DNA of 64,000 bases from CAWBCI01 sp963787195 (GTDB taxonomy: Bacteria > Bacteroidota > Bacteroidia > Bacteroidales > JAGOPY01): NCBI GenBank assembly GCA_963787195.1, contig CAWBCI010000019.1, positions 124,001-188,000 on the forward strand. The letters are read 5' to 3'. The notes beneath the pieces are model-generated. The model saw nothing but the letters and a program-made list of their open reading frames with translations. It searched no databases and was not told the DNA's origin. Both the position numbers and the translations under genes were made by a program. Below, one piece after another: positions 9,140 through 18,305 of the stretch. Position 1 is the stretch's first letter. Each line of letters opens with the position of its first letter.

Positions 9140-10339
9140 ATGCTCCAGGGGAAAAAAATCGTCATCGGAATTACCGGTAGTATTGCTGCCTTTAAGGCGC
9201 CTTTACTGGTAAGACTTCTCAAAAAAGAAGGGGCCGATGTAAAGGTCATGATGACCCCTGCTGCCAGAGATTTTGTGACCCCTCTGACCCTTTCAACCCT
9301 TTCCGGAAAACCTGTCCTGATTGACCCCTTTAATCCGTCTGACGGAAGCTGGAACAGCCATGTTGAGCTTGGACAATGGGCCGACCTTTATATTATCGCA
9401 CCGGCATCTGCTAATACGCTTGCAAAAATGGCTGCCGGTATTGCCGATAATTTCTTACTGACAGCCTATCTGTCAGCAAAATGCCCTGTATTTTTCGCCC
9501 CGGCCATGGATCTTGACATGTATAAACATCCATCGACCCAAAAAAATATCAAGTACCTTCAGTCTCTGGGGAATATCCTGATAGAACCCGCTGTGGGTGA
9601 GCTTGCCAGTGGCCTGAGCGGTGCCGGACGGATGGAAGAACCTGAAAATATTCTCAGTATCCTAAAAGATTATTATAGCAGGCAGGCTGGAATTTTTAAC
9701 GGTAAAAAAGTGCTGATTACAGCAGGCCCTACTTATGAATCCATTGACCCGGTCAGGTTCATCGGAAACTTCTCCTCAGGCTTGATGGGATTTTCAATAG
9801 CCCGGGAGTTTGCAAAACTTGGTGCAAAGGTAACTCTTATATCAGGCCCCAGTAACCTGAGTACAGAGGATACTTCTATCCGAAGAATTGATGTAATCAC
9901 TGCCGATGAGATGTACAGTGAAAGCATCAAAAATTTTAAAAACGCTGCTATTACAGTCATGGCTGCAGCAGTTTCGGACTTCAGGCCGAAACAAATTTCA
10001 TCTTCCAAGATCAAGAAAAGTGTAAAAAATATGGTTCTGGAACTGGAACCGACTAAAGATATACTGGCAAGCCTTGGTGAGCAAAAGACAAAAAAACAGT
10101 TCCTGGTGGGATTTGCACTTGAAACTGATAATGAGTCAGCAAATGCAATGAAAAAACTTCAGGCTAAAAACCTGGATCTGATTGTCCTCAATTCCTTAAA
10201 GGATAAAGATGCCGGTTTCGGGGTGCCGACCAATAAAATCAGCATATTCACTCCTGATGGAAAAAAGGAAGAATTCCCGCTGAAATCTAAAGTTGAAGTT
10301 GCACGGGATATCATAAACAAGATCGCTTCATTGATCTGA
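9140..10339 (+). CDS. coaBC: Bifunctional phosphopantothenoylcysteine decarboxylase / phosphopantothenate-cysteine ligase
   Basis: Catalyses two consecutive coenzyme A steps: joining of 4'-phosphopantothenate to cysteine (CoaB) and decarboxylation (CoaC). The N-terminal flavoprotein domain (1-~180) shows GITGSIAAFKAP, catalytic His74 in NSHVELGQW, the FMN-binding APASANT (87-93) and PAMDLDM. The C-terminal ligase domain begins KVLITAGPTYESIDPVRF, with NFSSGLMGF and a KIKKS segment. At 399 residues it is full length. The segment ELASGLSGAGR carries Ser157 where E. coli Dfp has the functionally important Cys158 in an ACG context. No frameshift; close spacing to rpoZ. Confidence 0.95.
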   Translation: MLQGKKIVIGITGSIAAFKAPLLVRLLKKEGADVKVMMTPAARDFVTPLTLSTLSGKPVLIDPFNPSDGSWNSHVELGQWADLYIIAPASANTLAKMAAGIADNFLLTAYLSAKCPVFFAPAMDLDMYKHPSTQKNIKYLQSLGNILIEPAVGELASGLSGAGRMEEPENILSILKDYYSRQAGIFNGKKVLITAGPTYESIDPVRFIGNFSSGLMGFSIAREFAKLGAKVTLISGPSNLSTEDTSIRRIDVITADEMYSESIKNFKNAAITVMAAAVSDFRPKQISSSKIKKSVKNMVLELEPTKDILASLGEQKTKKQFLVGFALETDNESANAMKKLQAKNLDLIVLNSLKDKDAGFGVPTNKISIFTPDGKKEEFPLKSKVEVARDIINKIASLI

Positions 10340-10379
10340 TATATAAAGATTTGAGAGGCAATTATTAAATTATCGCTTT

Positions 10380-11282
10380 ATGTACAAATCCATATTATCA
10401 GTCCTTATACTTTTCCTGGTCTTTATGACTGAAGTCAAGGCCCAGGAATTCATTTGCAATGTTGAAGTAAACACTCAACAGGTTCAGGGAACGGATAAAA
10501 AGGTTTATGAGTCATTGAAAAATGCTATTTATGAATTCATGAATAACCGCTCATGGACCAGCTACAAATATAAAATGGGAGAACGCATCGAATGTTCTAT
10601 GCTGATTTCCATTACCGAAAGAATGGGCACCGATGAATTCAAGGCAACCCTAAGCCTGGCACTGCGTCGACCGGTATTCAATTCAAGTTATACAAGTATA
10701 CTTTTCAATTATATAGATAAGGATTTTCAGTTCAAATATGTTGAGTTTCAACCTCTGGATTTTTATGAGAACACTTATACATCAGAACTAACATCGGTGC
10801 TGGCCTTTTACGCTTATGTCTTTATTGGTTTGGATTTTGATTCCTTTACTTTAAACGGTGGTGCACCTTTTTTCCAGATTGCTCAGAATATAGTGAATTC
10901 GGCCCAGAATTCTAACGTTAGAGGCTGGAAATCATTTGACGGACTTCAGAACCGCTATTGGCTCGCAGAAAACCTGACTAATCCATCTTACGAGCCCCTG
11001 CATAAATTTCTTTATGAATATCACCGGCGGGGATTGGATTTGATGTATGATAATCCGGATGTCGGAAGAGCCAATATACTTTCCAGTCTTAAGTACCTTC
11101 AGGAAGTAAAAAAGGTAAGGCCCGGACTTTTTCTTTTACAGCTTCTGGTAGATGCAAAAAGGGAGGAGCTTGTGAATATTTTTTCAGAAGGTACCTCCAT
11201 TGAAAAAACTGCTGCTTTCAATATTTTGAAAGAAGTGGACCCGGCAAACACTAGCACCTATCAGAAAATCACTCAGAAATAA
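10380..11282 (+). CDS. DUF4835 family protein, predicted secreted/periplasmic
   Basis: A 300-residue protein with a signal peptide (MYKSILSVLILFLVFMTEVKA-Q) and a body typical of DUF4835: QEFICNVEVNTQQVQGTDKK, the NRSWTSYKYKMGERIEC segment, and a helical C-terminal part predicted to bind or pack on the outer-membrane side. This family sits between coaBC and recN across Bacteroidota, as it does here, 40 bases after coaBC. Its function is not known to me; the conserved place after bamD makes an envelope role plausible, but that is inference only. Confidence 0.85.
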   Translation: MYKSILSVLILFLVFMTEVKAQEFICNVEVNTQQVQGTDKKVYESLKNAIYEFMNNRSWTSYKYKMGERIECSMLISITERMGTDEFKATLSLALRRPVFNSSYTSILFNYIDKDFQFKYVEFQPLDFYENTYTSELTSVLAFYAYVFIGLDFDSFTLNGGAPFFQIAQNIVNSAQNSNVRGWKSFDGLQNRYWLAENLTNPSYEPLHKFLYEYHRRGLDLMYDNPDVGRANILSSLKYLQEVKKVRPGLFLLQLLVDAKREELVNIFSEGTSIEKTAAFNILKEVDPANTSTYQKITQK

Positions 11283-11458
11283 ATACTGGCATGCATTTAC
11301 ACCTTTTTCAAGTCTGCAAGCAATTACATTGAAAGTAGCCATCCACCTGTACATTCAAACATTATAGCCGGTTGATAAAATAGAATTTATACACGGTCTA
11401 AATTGAACAGACTTTAGTAAATTTGTTCACATAGATATATGAAATTCCTTCTTTTTTA

Positions 11459-13114
11459 ATGCTCAAAAGCCTGAAAATAGAAAATTATGCCCTGATTGAT
11501 AGGCTGGAAACGGGTTTTGAACCGGGTTTTACAGCTATTACCGGGGAAACAGGTGCCGGTAAATCTATACTGCTGGGAGCTTTGGGCCTTGTTCTCGGAC
11601 AGAGAGCAGATATACAGGTTTTATCAGATAAAAACAGAAAATGTATAGTCGAAGCTTCTTTCGTGATTTCAGGCTATGGCCTTGAAAATTTCTTTTCAGT
11701 CAATGACCTGGATTATGAAGATGAGCTTATTCTCCGGAGAGAAATCAGTCCAAACGGTAAATCCAGGGCTTACATCAATGACAGCCCGGTAAATTTGCAG
11801 CAAATTAAAGAGATAGGTGAAAGGCTTGTGAATATTCATTCCCAAAATACAACCCTTACTTTAAATGAGGAAAATTTTCAGTTGGCTGTTATCGATAGTT
11901 TTGCCGGGATAGGGGAGGCCCTTATTAAATATCGACAGAAATATATATCCTATACCAATAAGCAGGAAAAATTAAGGAAACTCTTGGCGGAAGAACAAAA
12001 AGCCCGGAACGAACATAGCTATTACAGTTTCCTGGCCGATGAATTACTTGCAGCCCATATTACAGTGGATGAACAAGCAGAACTTGAGGAAGACTTAAGC
12101 ATGCTGAACCATACTGAAGAAATCAAAAACAGCCTCTTCCTGGTTTCAAAACTGTTCTCCCCTGAAAACGGGAATATTATCGGATTACTAAGGGATACAG
12201 ATTCACAACTAAAAAAGGTATCTGACTTTTACCCGGCCCTGAAAGCTATTTTAGAAAGGCTGGATTCTGATATCATCGATTTGAAAGATATACAGGCAGA
12301 AATAGAACAGATGGAAGAAAAGGTGGAATTCAATCCTGAGATGTTAGAGAAAGTACAATCCAGGCTTGATCTGCTTTATACGCTGCAGCAAAAACATCAT
12401 GTGAGTGACAACCCGGGTCTGATTGAAAAGTTATCATTTTACCAGGAGAAAATAGAAAATATATCCTCTCTGGAGAACCAGATAGCCTTCATCAAAAAAG
12501 AAATTTCAGATGAAAGGGCTGAATTGCAAAAAAAGGCAGAAGAAATTTCAGGTAAAAGAAAAGCAGTATTTGGAAATTTTGAGCAGGAGGTGATTCGATT
12601 GATACAGCTTATGGGCATGTCCGGGGCCCGTTTCAGCATCCGGCATTCAATTGAAAATGAATTTACCTTTGATGGAATTGACCATATCGCTTTTTATTTT
12701 AACGCGAATCCGGGACACGAGATGAAACCGATGGCTGATACAGCTTCAGGGGGAGAGTTATCAAGGCTAATGTTGGGCATTAAATCTCTGATTTCCCGGA
12801 AAAATCTCTTGCCGACTGTGATTTTCGATGAAATTGACAATGGTATTTCAGGGGATATAGCCGGGAAAGTGGGTGAAGTTATGGTACAAACAGCCCGGTA
12901 TATCCAGGTCATTGGCATCACTCATCTTCCTCAGATAGCCGGGAAGGCTAATCATCACTTCTCGGTATTTAAAGTAAGCAGCCAGGGAACTACCTACTCA
13001 AATATCAGAAAACTAAGCCCTGATGAAAGAGTAGAAGAACTTGCGAAGATGCTGAGCGGTGAAGCTTATTCTTCTGCTTCATTGCAGACTGCAAGGGAAC
13101 TCCTTGTCAAATAA
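11459..13114 (+). CDS. recN: DNA repair protein RecN
   Basis: SMC-like ATPase that acts early in double-strand break repair. At 551 residues it has the standard architecture: N-terminal ATPase lobe with Walker A GETGAGKS (29-36), an antiparallel coiled coil from about 155 to 385, and a C-terminal lobe with the ABC-type signature region TASGGELSRLML and Walker B VIFDEIDNGISGD, then H-loop GITHLPQIA. A TAAATTTG box at 11418-11425 suggests its own promoter in the 176-base gap after the DUF4835 gene, although it follows the bamD run. No LexA-type operator was recognised. Confidence 0.95.
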   Translation: MLKSLKIENYALIDRLETGFEPGFTAITGETGAGKSILLGALGLVLGQRADIQVLSDKNRKCIVEASFVISGYGLENFFSVNDLDYEDELILRREISPNGKSRAYINDSPVNLQQIKEIGERLVNIHSQNTTLTLNEENFQLAVIDSFAGIGEALIKYRQKYISYTNKQEKLRKLLAEEQKARNEHSYYSFLADELLAAHITVDEQAELEEDLSMLNHTEEIKNSLFLVSKLFSPENGNIIGLLRDTDSQLKKVSDFYPALKAILERLDSDIIDLKDIQAEIEQMEEKVEFNPEMLEKVQSRLDLLYTLQQKHHVSDNPGLIEKLSFYQEKIENISSLENQIAFIKKEISDERAELQKKAEEISGKRKAVFGNFEQEVIRLIQLMGMSGARFSIRHSIENEFTFDGIDHIAFYFNANPGHEMKPMADTASGGELSRLMLGIKSLISRKNLLPTVIFDEIDNGISGDIAGKVGEVMVQTARYIQVIGITHLPQIAGKANHHFSVFKVSSQGTTYSNIRKLSPDERVEELAKMLSGEAYSSASLQTARELLVK

Positions 13115-13157
13115 GCATATAAATAAACAATAGCTTGTAACATATAAATATTAAGCA

Positions 13158-13997
13158 ATGACCTATAATCTTTTAAAAGGCAAAAAAGGAATCATTTTCG
13201 GTGCACTGGATGAAAAATCCATCGCCTGGAAGGTTGCGAAAAAAGCATATGACGAAGGGGCAAAGTTTACGCTAACGAATACACCCGCAGCAATGCGTTT
13301 TGGTGAGATAAACGAATTGGCGAAGGCTTGTGATACCATTGTCATCCCTGCCGATGCTACCAATGTGGAAGATCTGAAAAATGTTTTCCGGACTACAATG
13401 GAACTTTATGATGGTAAAATTGATTTCGTCCTTCACTCTATAGGTATGTCAATGAATGTCAGAAAGAAAAGAGTATATAATGAAGTCGATTATAATTATT
13501 TCATGACCACGCTCGACATATCTGCATTGTCCTTCCATAAGATGTTACAGATCGCCTATGATAATGATGCCATCAATGAATGGGGTTCAGTTGTCGGACT
13601 CTCTTACATTGCGGCCCAACGTACTCTTTATGCTTATAATGATATGGCAGATGCCAAAGCCCTGCTTGAATCGGTGGCCCGAAGTTTCGGATATATTTAC
13701 GGAAGGGAACGGAAGGTGCGTGTAAACACGATCTCCCAGTCACCCACGATGACAACAGCGGGTAGTGGTGTCAAAGTAATGGGTGGGCTGATGGATTTCA
13801 CCGATCGTATGTCCCCTTTAGGTAATGCCACAGCCGATGAATGCGCGGAATATTGTATAACGCTGTTCTCAGATCTGACCCGGAAAGTCACTATGCAAAA
13901 TCTCTTTCATGACGGTGGTTTTTCCAGCATGGGTATGAGTTATAAGGCCATGCAGATGTATAACAAGAGTTTCAACTGTGATAAGTGTGATGATTAA
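13158..13997 (+). CDS. fabI: Enoyl-[acyl-carrier-protein] reductase (NADH), FabI
   Basis: Last reductive step of each fatty acid elongation cycle. The 279-residue protein begins LLKGKKGIIFGALDEKSIAW, the divergent nucleotide-binding loop of FabI (G-x5-S-I-A-W). The active-site segment YAYNDMADAK has Tyr and Lys separated by six residues, as required (Y-x6-K). The C-terminal part keeps SQSPTMTTAGSGV and DGGFSSMGMS, and ends in a Cys pair, CDKCDD. It follows recN by 43 bases. The two acyl-CoA dehydrogenases nearby make this a fatty-acid-metabolism neighbourhood. Confidence 0.93.
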   Translation: MTYNLLKGKKGIIFGALDEKSIAWKVAKKAYDEGAKFTLTNTPAAMRFGEINELAKACDTIVIPADATNVEDLKNVFRTTMELYDGKIDFVLHSIGMSMNVRKKRVYNEVDYNYFMTTLDISALSFHKMLQIAYDNDAINEWGSVVGLSYIAAQRTLYAYNDMADAKALLESVARSFGYIYGRERKVRVNTISQSPTMTTAGSGVKVMGGLMDFTDRMSPLGNATADECAEYCITLFSDLTRKVTMQNLFHDGGFSSMGMSYKAMQMYNKSFNCDKCDD

Positions 13998-14056
13998 TGT
14001 ATACATCTTTTTGAATGCATTCTTCATTAATACTAGGCTTAAAAGCAAAGAAATTT

Positions 14057-14064
14057 TATATTTG
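14057..14064 (+). promoter_or_regulatory. -7 box for the acyl-CoA dehydrogenase gene
   Basis: TATATTTG matches TAnnTTTG, 50 bases before ATG 14114 in the fabI-acd gap. Confidence 0.5.
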
Positions 14065-14113
14065 CTAAGGTTTAGAATATTTACCCAATAACTCTTCTAA
14101 TAAATAAATTTAT

Positions 14114-15256
14114 ATGGTTAATTTTCAATTGGATAACAAGCAACAAGAGATTGTTGAAAAGTATCGTGATTTTGCCAAACGCTGGATCATTCCAAACCGG
14201 ATGAAATATGATAAAAGTTCGGAATTCCCATGGGATATAGTTCATGCAGCTTATGATGAGAAAATCATAAACGGGGCTTTGCCTGTACAATATGGTGGAA
14301 ACGGTTTTAATATCTTCGAAGGAGCCCTTGCTTCTGAAGAACTCGGATTTGGCTGTACCGGTATAGGTATATGCATTGATGCCAGCACCCTGGCCCTTAC
14401 TCCTATGTTCCTTGCCGGCACAGAAGAGCAAAAGAAACGCATTTTTGAGGATATGTATGAAAAGAAAGCCGTTGCTGCCTATGCATTGACGGAACCCAAT
14501 GCGGGCTCAGATGTGCAGGGGATTAAGTCCACCGCTATTAAAAAAGGTGACAAGTATATATTGAATGGGCATAAGAGATTCATTACCAATGGAGAAGTTG
14601 CTGAATATATTACGGTTTTTGCCCTTACCGATCCTGATAGAGGTTCCCGGAGCCTGAGTGCTTTTGTGGTGAAAAGGGATTCCCCGGGCCTTATCATGCT
14701 ATCTAAACTCGATAAAATGGGGCAGAGGGCCTCGGTGCAGAACGAGATAAAATTTGAAGATGTAGAAATACCGGCAGAAAATATTTTAGGAGGGGAAGGT
14801 CATGGTTTTATTATCGCTATGAAAACATTCGACCGTACCCGCACAGGAGTTGCTGCCGCCGCTGTAGGTAATGCTCAGGCAGCTTACGAATATTCACGCG
14901 AATGGGCTAAGAAAAGAATACAGTTTGGTCATCCGGTAACTGTATTGCAGGGGGTTTCGTTCATGTTGGCTGATATGGCTACTGAAATCGAAGCTGCCCG
15001 CATGTTACTCTGGAGAGCTGCCTGGGCCTATGATACCCAGCAGAAGGATTTCTCAAAGTTATCGGCTATGTCAAAATATTTTGCTACAGATGTGGCCATG
15101 AAGGTGACTACTAATGCAGTTCAGGTAATGGGCGGGGAAGGCTATTCCAAGGAACACCCGGTTGAAAAAATGATGCGCGATGCCAAGTTGTCACAGATTT
15201 ATGAAGGCACCAATCAGGTTAATCGTCTGGTAGTTTCTAAGAGTATTCTGAAATAA
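14114..15256 (+). CDS. Acyl-CoA dehydrogenase, short/medium-chain type
   Basis: A 380-residue FAD enzyme that oxidises acyl-CoA to trans-2-enoyl-CoA, passing electrons to ETF. It has the canonical signatures AYALTEPNAGSD (FAD/substrate), the central beta domain, and QVMGGEGYSKEHPVEKMMRD. It ends with IYEGTNQVNRLVVSK, whose Glu is the expected catalytic base in this branch. Length equals butyryl/short-chain enzymes. No etfAB or enoyl-CoA hydratase is adjacent. Convergent with the longer homologue on the other strand, with a shared terminator between. Confidence 0.93.
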   Translation: MVNFQLDNKQQEIVEKYRDFAKRWIIPNRMKYDKSSEFPWDIVHAAYDEKIINGALPVQYGGNGFNIFEGALASEELGFGCTGIGICIDASTLALTPMFLAGTEEQKKRIFEDMYEKKAVAAYALTEPNAGSDVQGIKSTAIKKGDKYILNGHKRFITNGEVAEYITVFALTDPDRGSRSLSAFVVKRDSPGLIMLSKLDKMGQRASVQNEIKFEDVEIPAENILGGEGHGFIIAMKTFDRTRTGVAAAAVGNAQAAYEYSREWAKKRIQFGHPVTVLQGVSFMLADMATEIEAARMLLWRAAWAYDTQQKDFSKLSAMSKYFATDVAMKVTTNAVQVMGGEGYSKEHPVEKMMRDAKLSQIYEGTNQVNRLVVSKSILK

Positions 15257-15320
15257 TAAAATATAAACATTGCAAGGGTATAAACTTTTGCAGGGCTTTC
15301 TATAAGGAGGTCCCCAATAA

Positions 15321-15351
15321 AAAAGCTGTCCATTTCGCGGACAGCTTTTTT
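15321..15351. terminator. Bidirectional terminator between convergent acyl-CoA dehydrogenase genes
   Basis: A perfect 11-bp stem, AAAAGCTGTCC (15321-15331) with GGACAGCTTTT (15339-15349), a 7-nt loop, and A/T tracts on both sides so it can work on either strand. Confidence 0.85.
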
Positions 15352-15426
15352 ATTGAATGAATTTACTTTATCAATTCGACTAACAAATTTTTCTTCACTT
15401 CGTTTGAAAAATTTGAGTCTCATTGA

Positions 15427-17208
15427 TTAAAAAGTATAACGGTTATCATAGATCAACCTGTCGGAAATCCTCCGGCGGGCTTCCTTGATGTTTACAGGAG
15501 CTACGGTAGTAAGCTTATTCAAAGCTTTGCAATAAGGCTTTAAAGCCGGTCCTTCCTCAATGGAGCTTAGTGCATCCTTTCCTGCCTTCAATATCCGGGA
15601 TGAAGCATCATAAATGAATACGTCCAGTATATCCTTATATATTTCCTGGTTCTTCTCGTCATTGATAGTCTGGAGCTTTTCGACACGGAGCATTGTTGAT
15701 TCTGCTGTATAAACCTGTATCATCATATCCGCGATATTCATCATGATCTCCTGTTCGTTCATCAGGCTCTTGCGATAACGCTCGGTAAAAATATAAATGG
15801 TAAGAAGAACTGCCTTTTTATAATTTTCTACGTAAGTCCTCTTTTCCTCAAAATAATCTCCAAATTCTTCTCTTACCTGCAAGGAATCAAGATTGTCAAA
15901 GATTTCTTTCGCTTTGCCAAAAAGATCGAATTCACCTTTCTGGGCCTTTTTAATGGCTGAATCGGAAGTTAACAAACGGTTGATCTCGTTGGTTCCTTCA
16001 AAGATCCGGTTTATTCGTGAATCACGGTAGGCGCGGTCAATAGGGGCTTCGGCTGAAAATCCCATTCCCCCGTAAATCTGCACAGCTTCATCCACAACAT
16101 AATCAAGGGCCTCAGAACCATAGACTTTTAAAAGAGCACATTCAACCGAAAATTTGGCGATAGCATCAATTTCGGCTTTACCTTTTTCCATGCCATTCTG
16201 AAGATTCAGTTCAGCCGCTTCTTCAATGTTCATGCTGGCGCGGTATACCGCCGATTCATTGGTAAAAGTCCGGATGACCTGTTCTGCCAGCTTGTATTTA
16301 ATGGCCCCGAAATTTGATATAAGGGAACCGAATTGTTTTCTTTCATTGGCGTAGCTAACCGATTGGTTGATGGCTCGTTTAGCTGCCCCAATAACGATCC
16401 CTCCGAGTTTAATGCGACCCATTTGTAATATACTCAGGGCAATCCTGAAACCTTCTCCGCGATTACCCAGCAGGTTAGCCACCGGAACTTTCACATCATT
16501 GAAAAATATCTGACGTGTAGAAGAACCCTTGATACCCATTTTGTTTTCTTCAGGATTCATAGAAATGCCATTCCAATGTGATTCCACAATAAAGGCGCTT
16601 AATACCCTGTCATTGTCTATCTTGGCAAAGACGATCATGATATCGGCAAAGCCTCCGTTGGTGATCCACATCTTCTGACCATTCAGAATATAATTTTTCC
16701 CGTCGTCGGATAATACGACTTTAGTTCTGCCGGAATTCGCATCCGAACCGGCATTGGGTTCTGTCAGGCAATAGGCAGATATCCATTCGCCGCTTGCCAG
16801 TTTTGGGAGATACTGCCTTTTTTGTTGTTCATTACCGTAATATACAATGGGCATGGTACCTATTCCAACATGAGCGGAATATGCAACCGTGAATGAGTAG
16901 CCTGCTCCAAGTGCTTCGTTGGCACGCATGGCAGTAAGAAATGATTGTCCGAATCCTTCGTATTCTTCCGGTATGGATATGGCCAGTAAACCCAGCTCCC
17001 CTGCTTTGGCAAGGAGCTTTGGCATCAGGCCCAATTCCTGTTTATCAATCCTGTCAAGCATCGGATACACTTCTGCCTCCAAAAAATCTTCACAGGTCTG
17101 AGTGATCATCTTCTGCTCTTCATTAAATTCCTCCGGTATAAAAATATCCTTAGAAGACACTTCCTTTACAAGAAAATCTCCTCCGGTGAGGTTCTTTTGC
17201 TCTTCCAT
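15427..17208 (-). CDS. Long-form acyl-CoA dehydrogenase with C-terminal extension
   Basis: A 593-residue acyl-CoA dehydrogenase, about 210 residues longer than the classic form. The first ~410 residues carry AYCLTEPNAGSDANS, the acyl-binding and FAD regions, YGGMGFSAEAPIDRAYRD and IFEGTNEINRLL with the catalytic Glu. Residues ~415-593 form a helical extension (EYFEEKRTYVENYK-like), as in very-long-chain/ACAD9-like enzymes and many Bacteroidota homologues. Substrate is probably a longer acyl-CoA than for the plus-strand neighbour, but this is inferred from class only. It has its own upstream region at 17209-17260. Confidence 0.92.
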   Translation of the reverse strand: MEEQKNLTGGDFLVKEVSSKDIFIPEEFNEEQKMITQTCEDFLEAEVYPMLDRIDKQELGLMPKLLAKAGELGLLAISIPEEYEGFGQSFLTAMRANEALGAGYSFTVAYSAHVGIGTMPIVYYGNEQQKRQYLPKLASGEWISAYCLTEPNAGSDANSGRTKVVLSDDGKNYILNGQKMWITNGGFADIMIVFAKIDNDRVLSAFIVESHWNGISMNPEENKMGIKGSSTRQIFFNDVKVPVANLLGNRGEGFRIALSILQMGRIKLGGIVIGAAKRAINQSVSYANERKQFGSLISNFGAIKYKLAEQVIRTFTNESAVYRASMNIEEAAELNLQNGMEKGKAEIDAIAKFSVECALLKVYGSEALDYVVDEAVQIYGGMGFSAEAPIDRAYRDSRINRIFEGTNEINRLLTSDSAIKKAQKGEFDLFGKAKEIFDNLDSLQVREEFGDYFEEKRTYVENYKKAVLLTIYIFTERYRKSLMNEQEIMMNIADMMIQVYTAESTMLRVEKLQTINDEKNQEIYKDILDVFIYDASSRILKAGKDALSSIEEGPALKPYCKALNKLTTVAPVNIKEARRRISDRLIYDNRYTF

Positions 17209-17371
17209 CTTTAGTTTATTAATTTTCCGGGCAAAGATATAAAAATATAATTTGAGCTATCCCCTTACTAAGTGCATGAAGCTTTTAAAGTGGTTTACAA
17301 TGAGATTATGTTAAGATGTCTTTAAACATTCTAAATTGAAAGAATCTGTTTCTTATTGTGCTAGCTTTCAT

Positions 17372-17379
17372 TATATTTG
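17372..17379 (+). promoter_or_regulatory. Possible -7 box upstream of the orphan gene
   Basis: TATATTTG fits the consensus, 82 bases before the ATG at 17462. Confidence 0.35.
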
Positions 17380-17461
17380 TTCAAATGCAAGTCTTGATAT
17401 TATGAAAGGGGGACTTACATCGAGTTAATGACATTCAAACCCAGGTCGAAAAAGCATACTA

Positions 17462-18163
17462 ATGGCAATTCTAAGTTTGCACATTGTATATTATGTTGCA
17501 GGTTTACTTCTGTTCTTTGTATTAATACTGAACAGGAAAAAGCTTCATATAAAATTGATTAAATTCTTTTATGGAGCCTATTCATGCAAGTATATCTGCC
17601 TTTTTAAAAAGTATTATTTCCGTAGTCCTTTCCCTTATTGTTTCAAAGAAGAATTTGTGCATCATGGACTATTCATTCTTGATAAAAATCCTGCTCTTCC
17701 AATTTTAAAATCTCATAAAACCATATCATTCGGGAATATTCCCTTCCATTATAATTTTAAATCTTTTCTGAAAGAGAAGGGCAGGCCTGCATGTTTTAAT
17801 GTTTTTTCATTTGAGGTTCCGGGATTTATTATCAAAGCAGCCGGATACCCGGTGAAAGTAGATATGAAAAAGGCTACAGCAGTGTATTATTTTATGAATG
17901 ACCATTTTTTCATGGGAGAGTATATTTTTAAGAGTATATCACCATTAATCAAAGAAAACCTATTGAGTTATTATTTCGAAAACAATCAATGTGTCAATGA
18001 TAATTTTTATATTGAAAACTCAGGTAAACGCATAATTCACTTTCAGGATACTGGTTTTACAATTGATATCAAATTCCTGTGTCAGGAAGACGATGAAATA
18101 ATACAGAATCTCAAAAAATATTATGAGAAGCTGTCCAGCAAGAAAGTGTTTGAAGAAGTTTAA
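17462..18163 (+). CDS. Orphan hypothetical protein with N-terminal membrane segment
   Basis: A 233-residue protein I do not recognise. Residues ~5-25 (HIVYYVAGLLLFFVLILN) form one hydrophobic segment followed by a basic stretch, so it is probably membrane-anchored with the rest cytosolic. The body is aromatic- and Lys-rich with no catalytic motif visible; HSFRG-like or nucleotide-binding motifs are absent. Its base composition is markedly AT-rich compared with flanking clpC and the dehydrogenase. It stands alone on its strand between two minus-strand genes. Coding status rests on length and a plausible start; a lineage-specific gene is the best description. Confidence 0.55.
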   Translation: MAILSLHIVYYVAGLLLFFVLILNRKKLHIKLIKFFYGAYSCKYICLFKKYYFRSPFPYCFKEEFVHHGLFILDKNPALPILKSHKTISFGNIPFHYNFKSFLKEKGRPACFNVFSFEVPGFIIKAAGYPVKVDMKKATAVYYFMNDHFFMGEYIFKSISPLIKENLLSYYFENNQCVNDNFYIENSGKRIIHFQDTGFTIDIKFLCQEDDEIIQNLKKYYEKLSSKKVFEEV

Positions 18164-18252
18164 TTAGAAGGGAGCAAAATGCTATACACTAAGATCAAAT
18201 TATCTGTAAGAAGGACAGTAACAGCTTATTCTATGAGAATTCTCAGCTAAAA

Positions 18253-18283
18253 AAAAGACAGCCCTGATAACGAGCTGCCTTTT
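18253..18283 (-). terminator. Terminator of clpC
   Basis: Stem AAAAGACAGC/GCTGCCTTTT (one A-C mismatch) with an 11-nt loop, followed on the minus strand by eight T residues. It is 23 bases after the clpC stop and may also stop the plus-strand orphan gene. Confidence 0.65.
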
Positions 18284-18305
18284 AATACATCTATTATCAA
18301 TCAAT

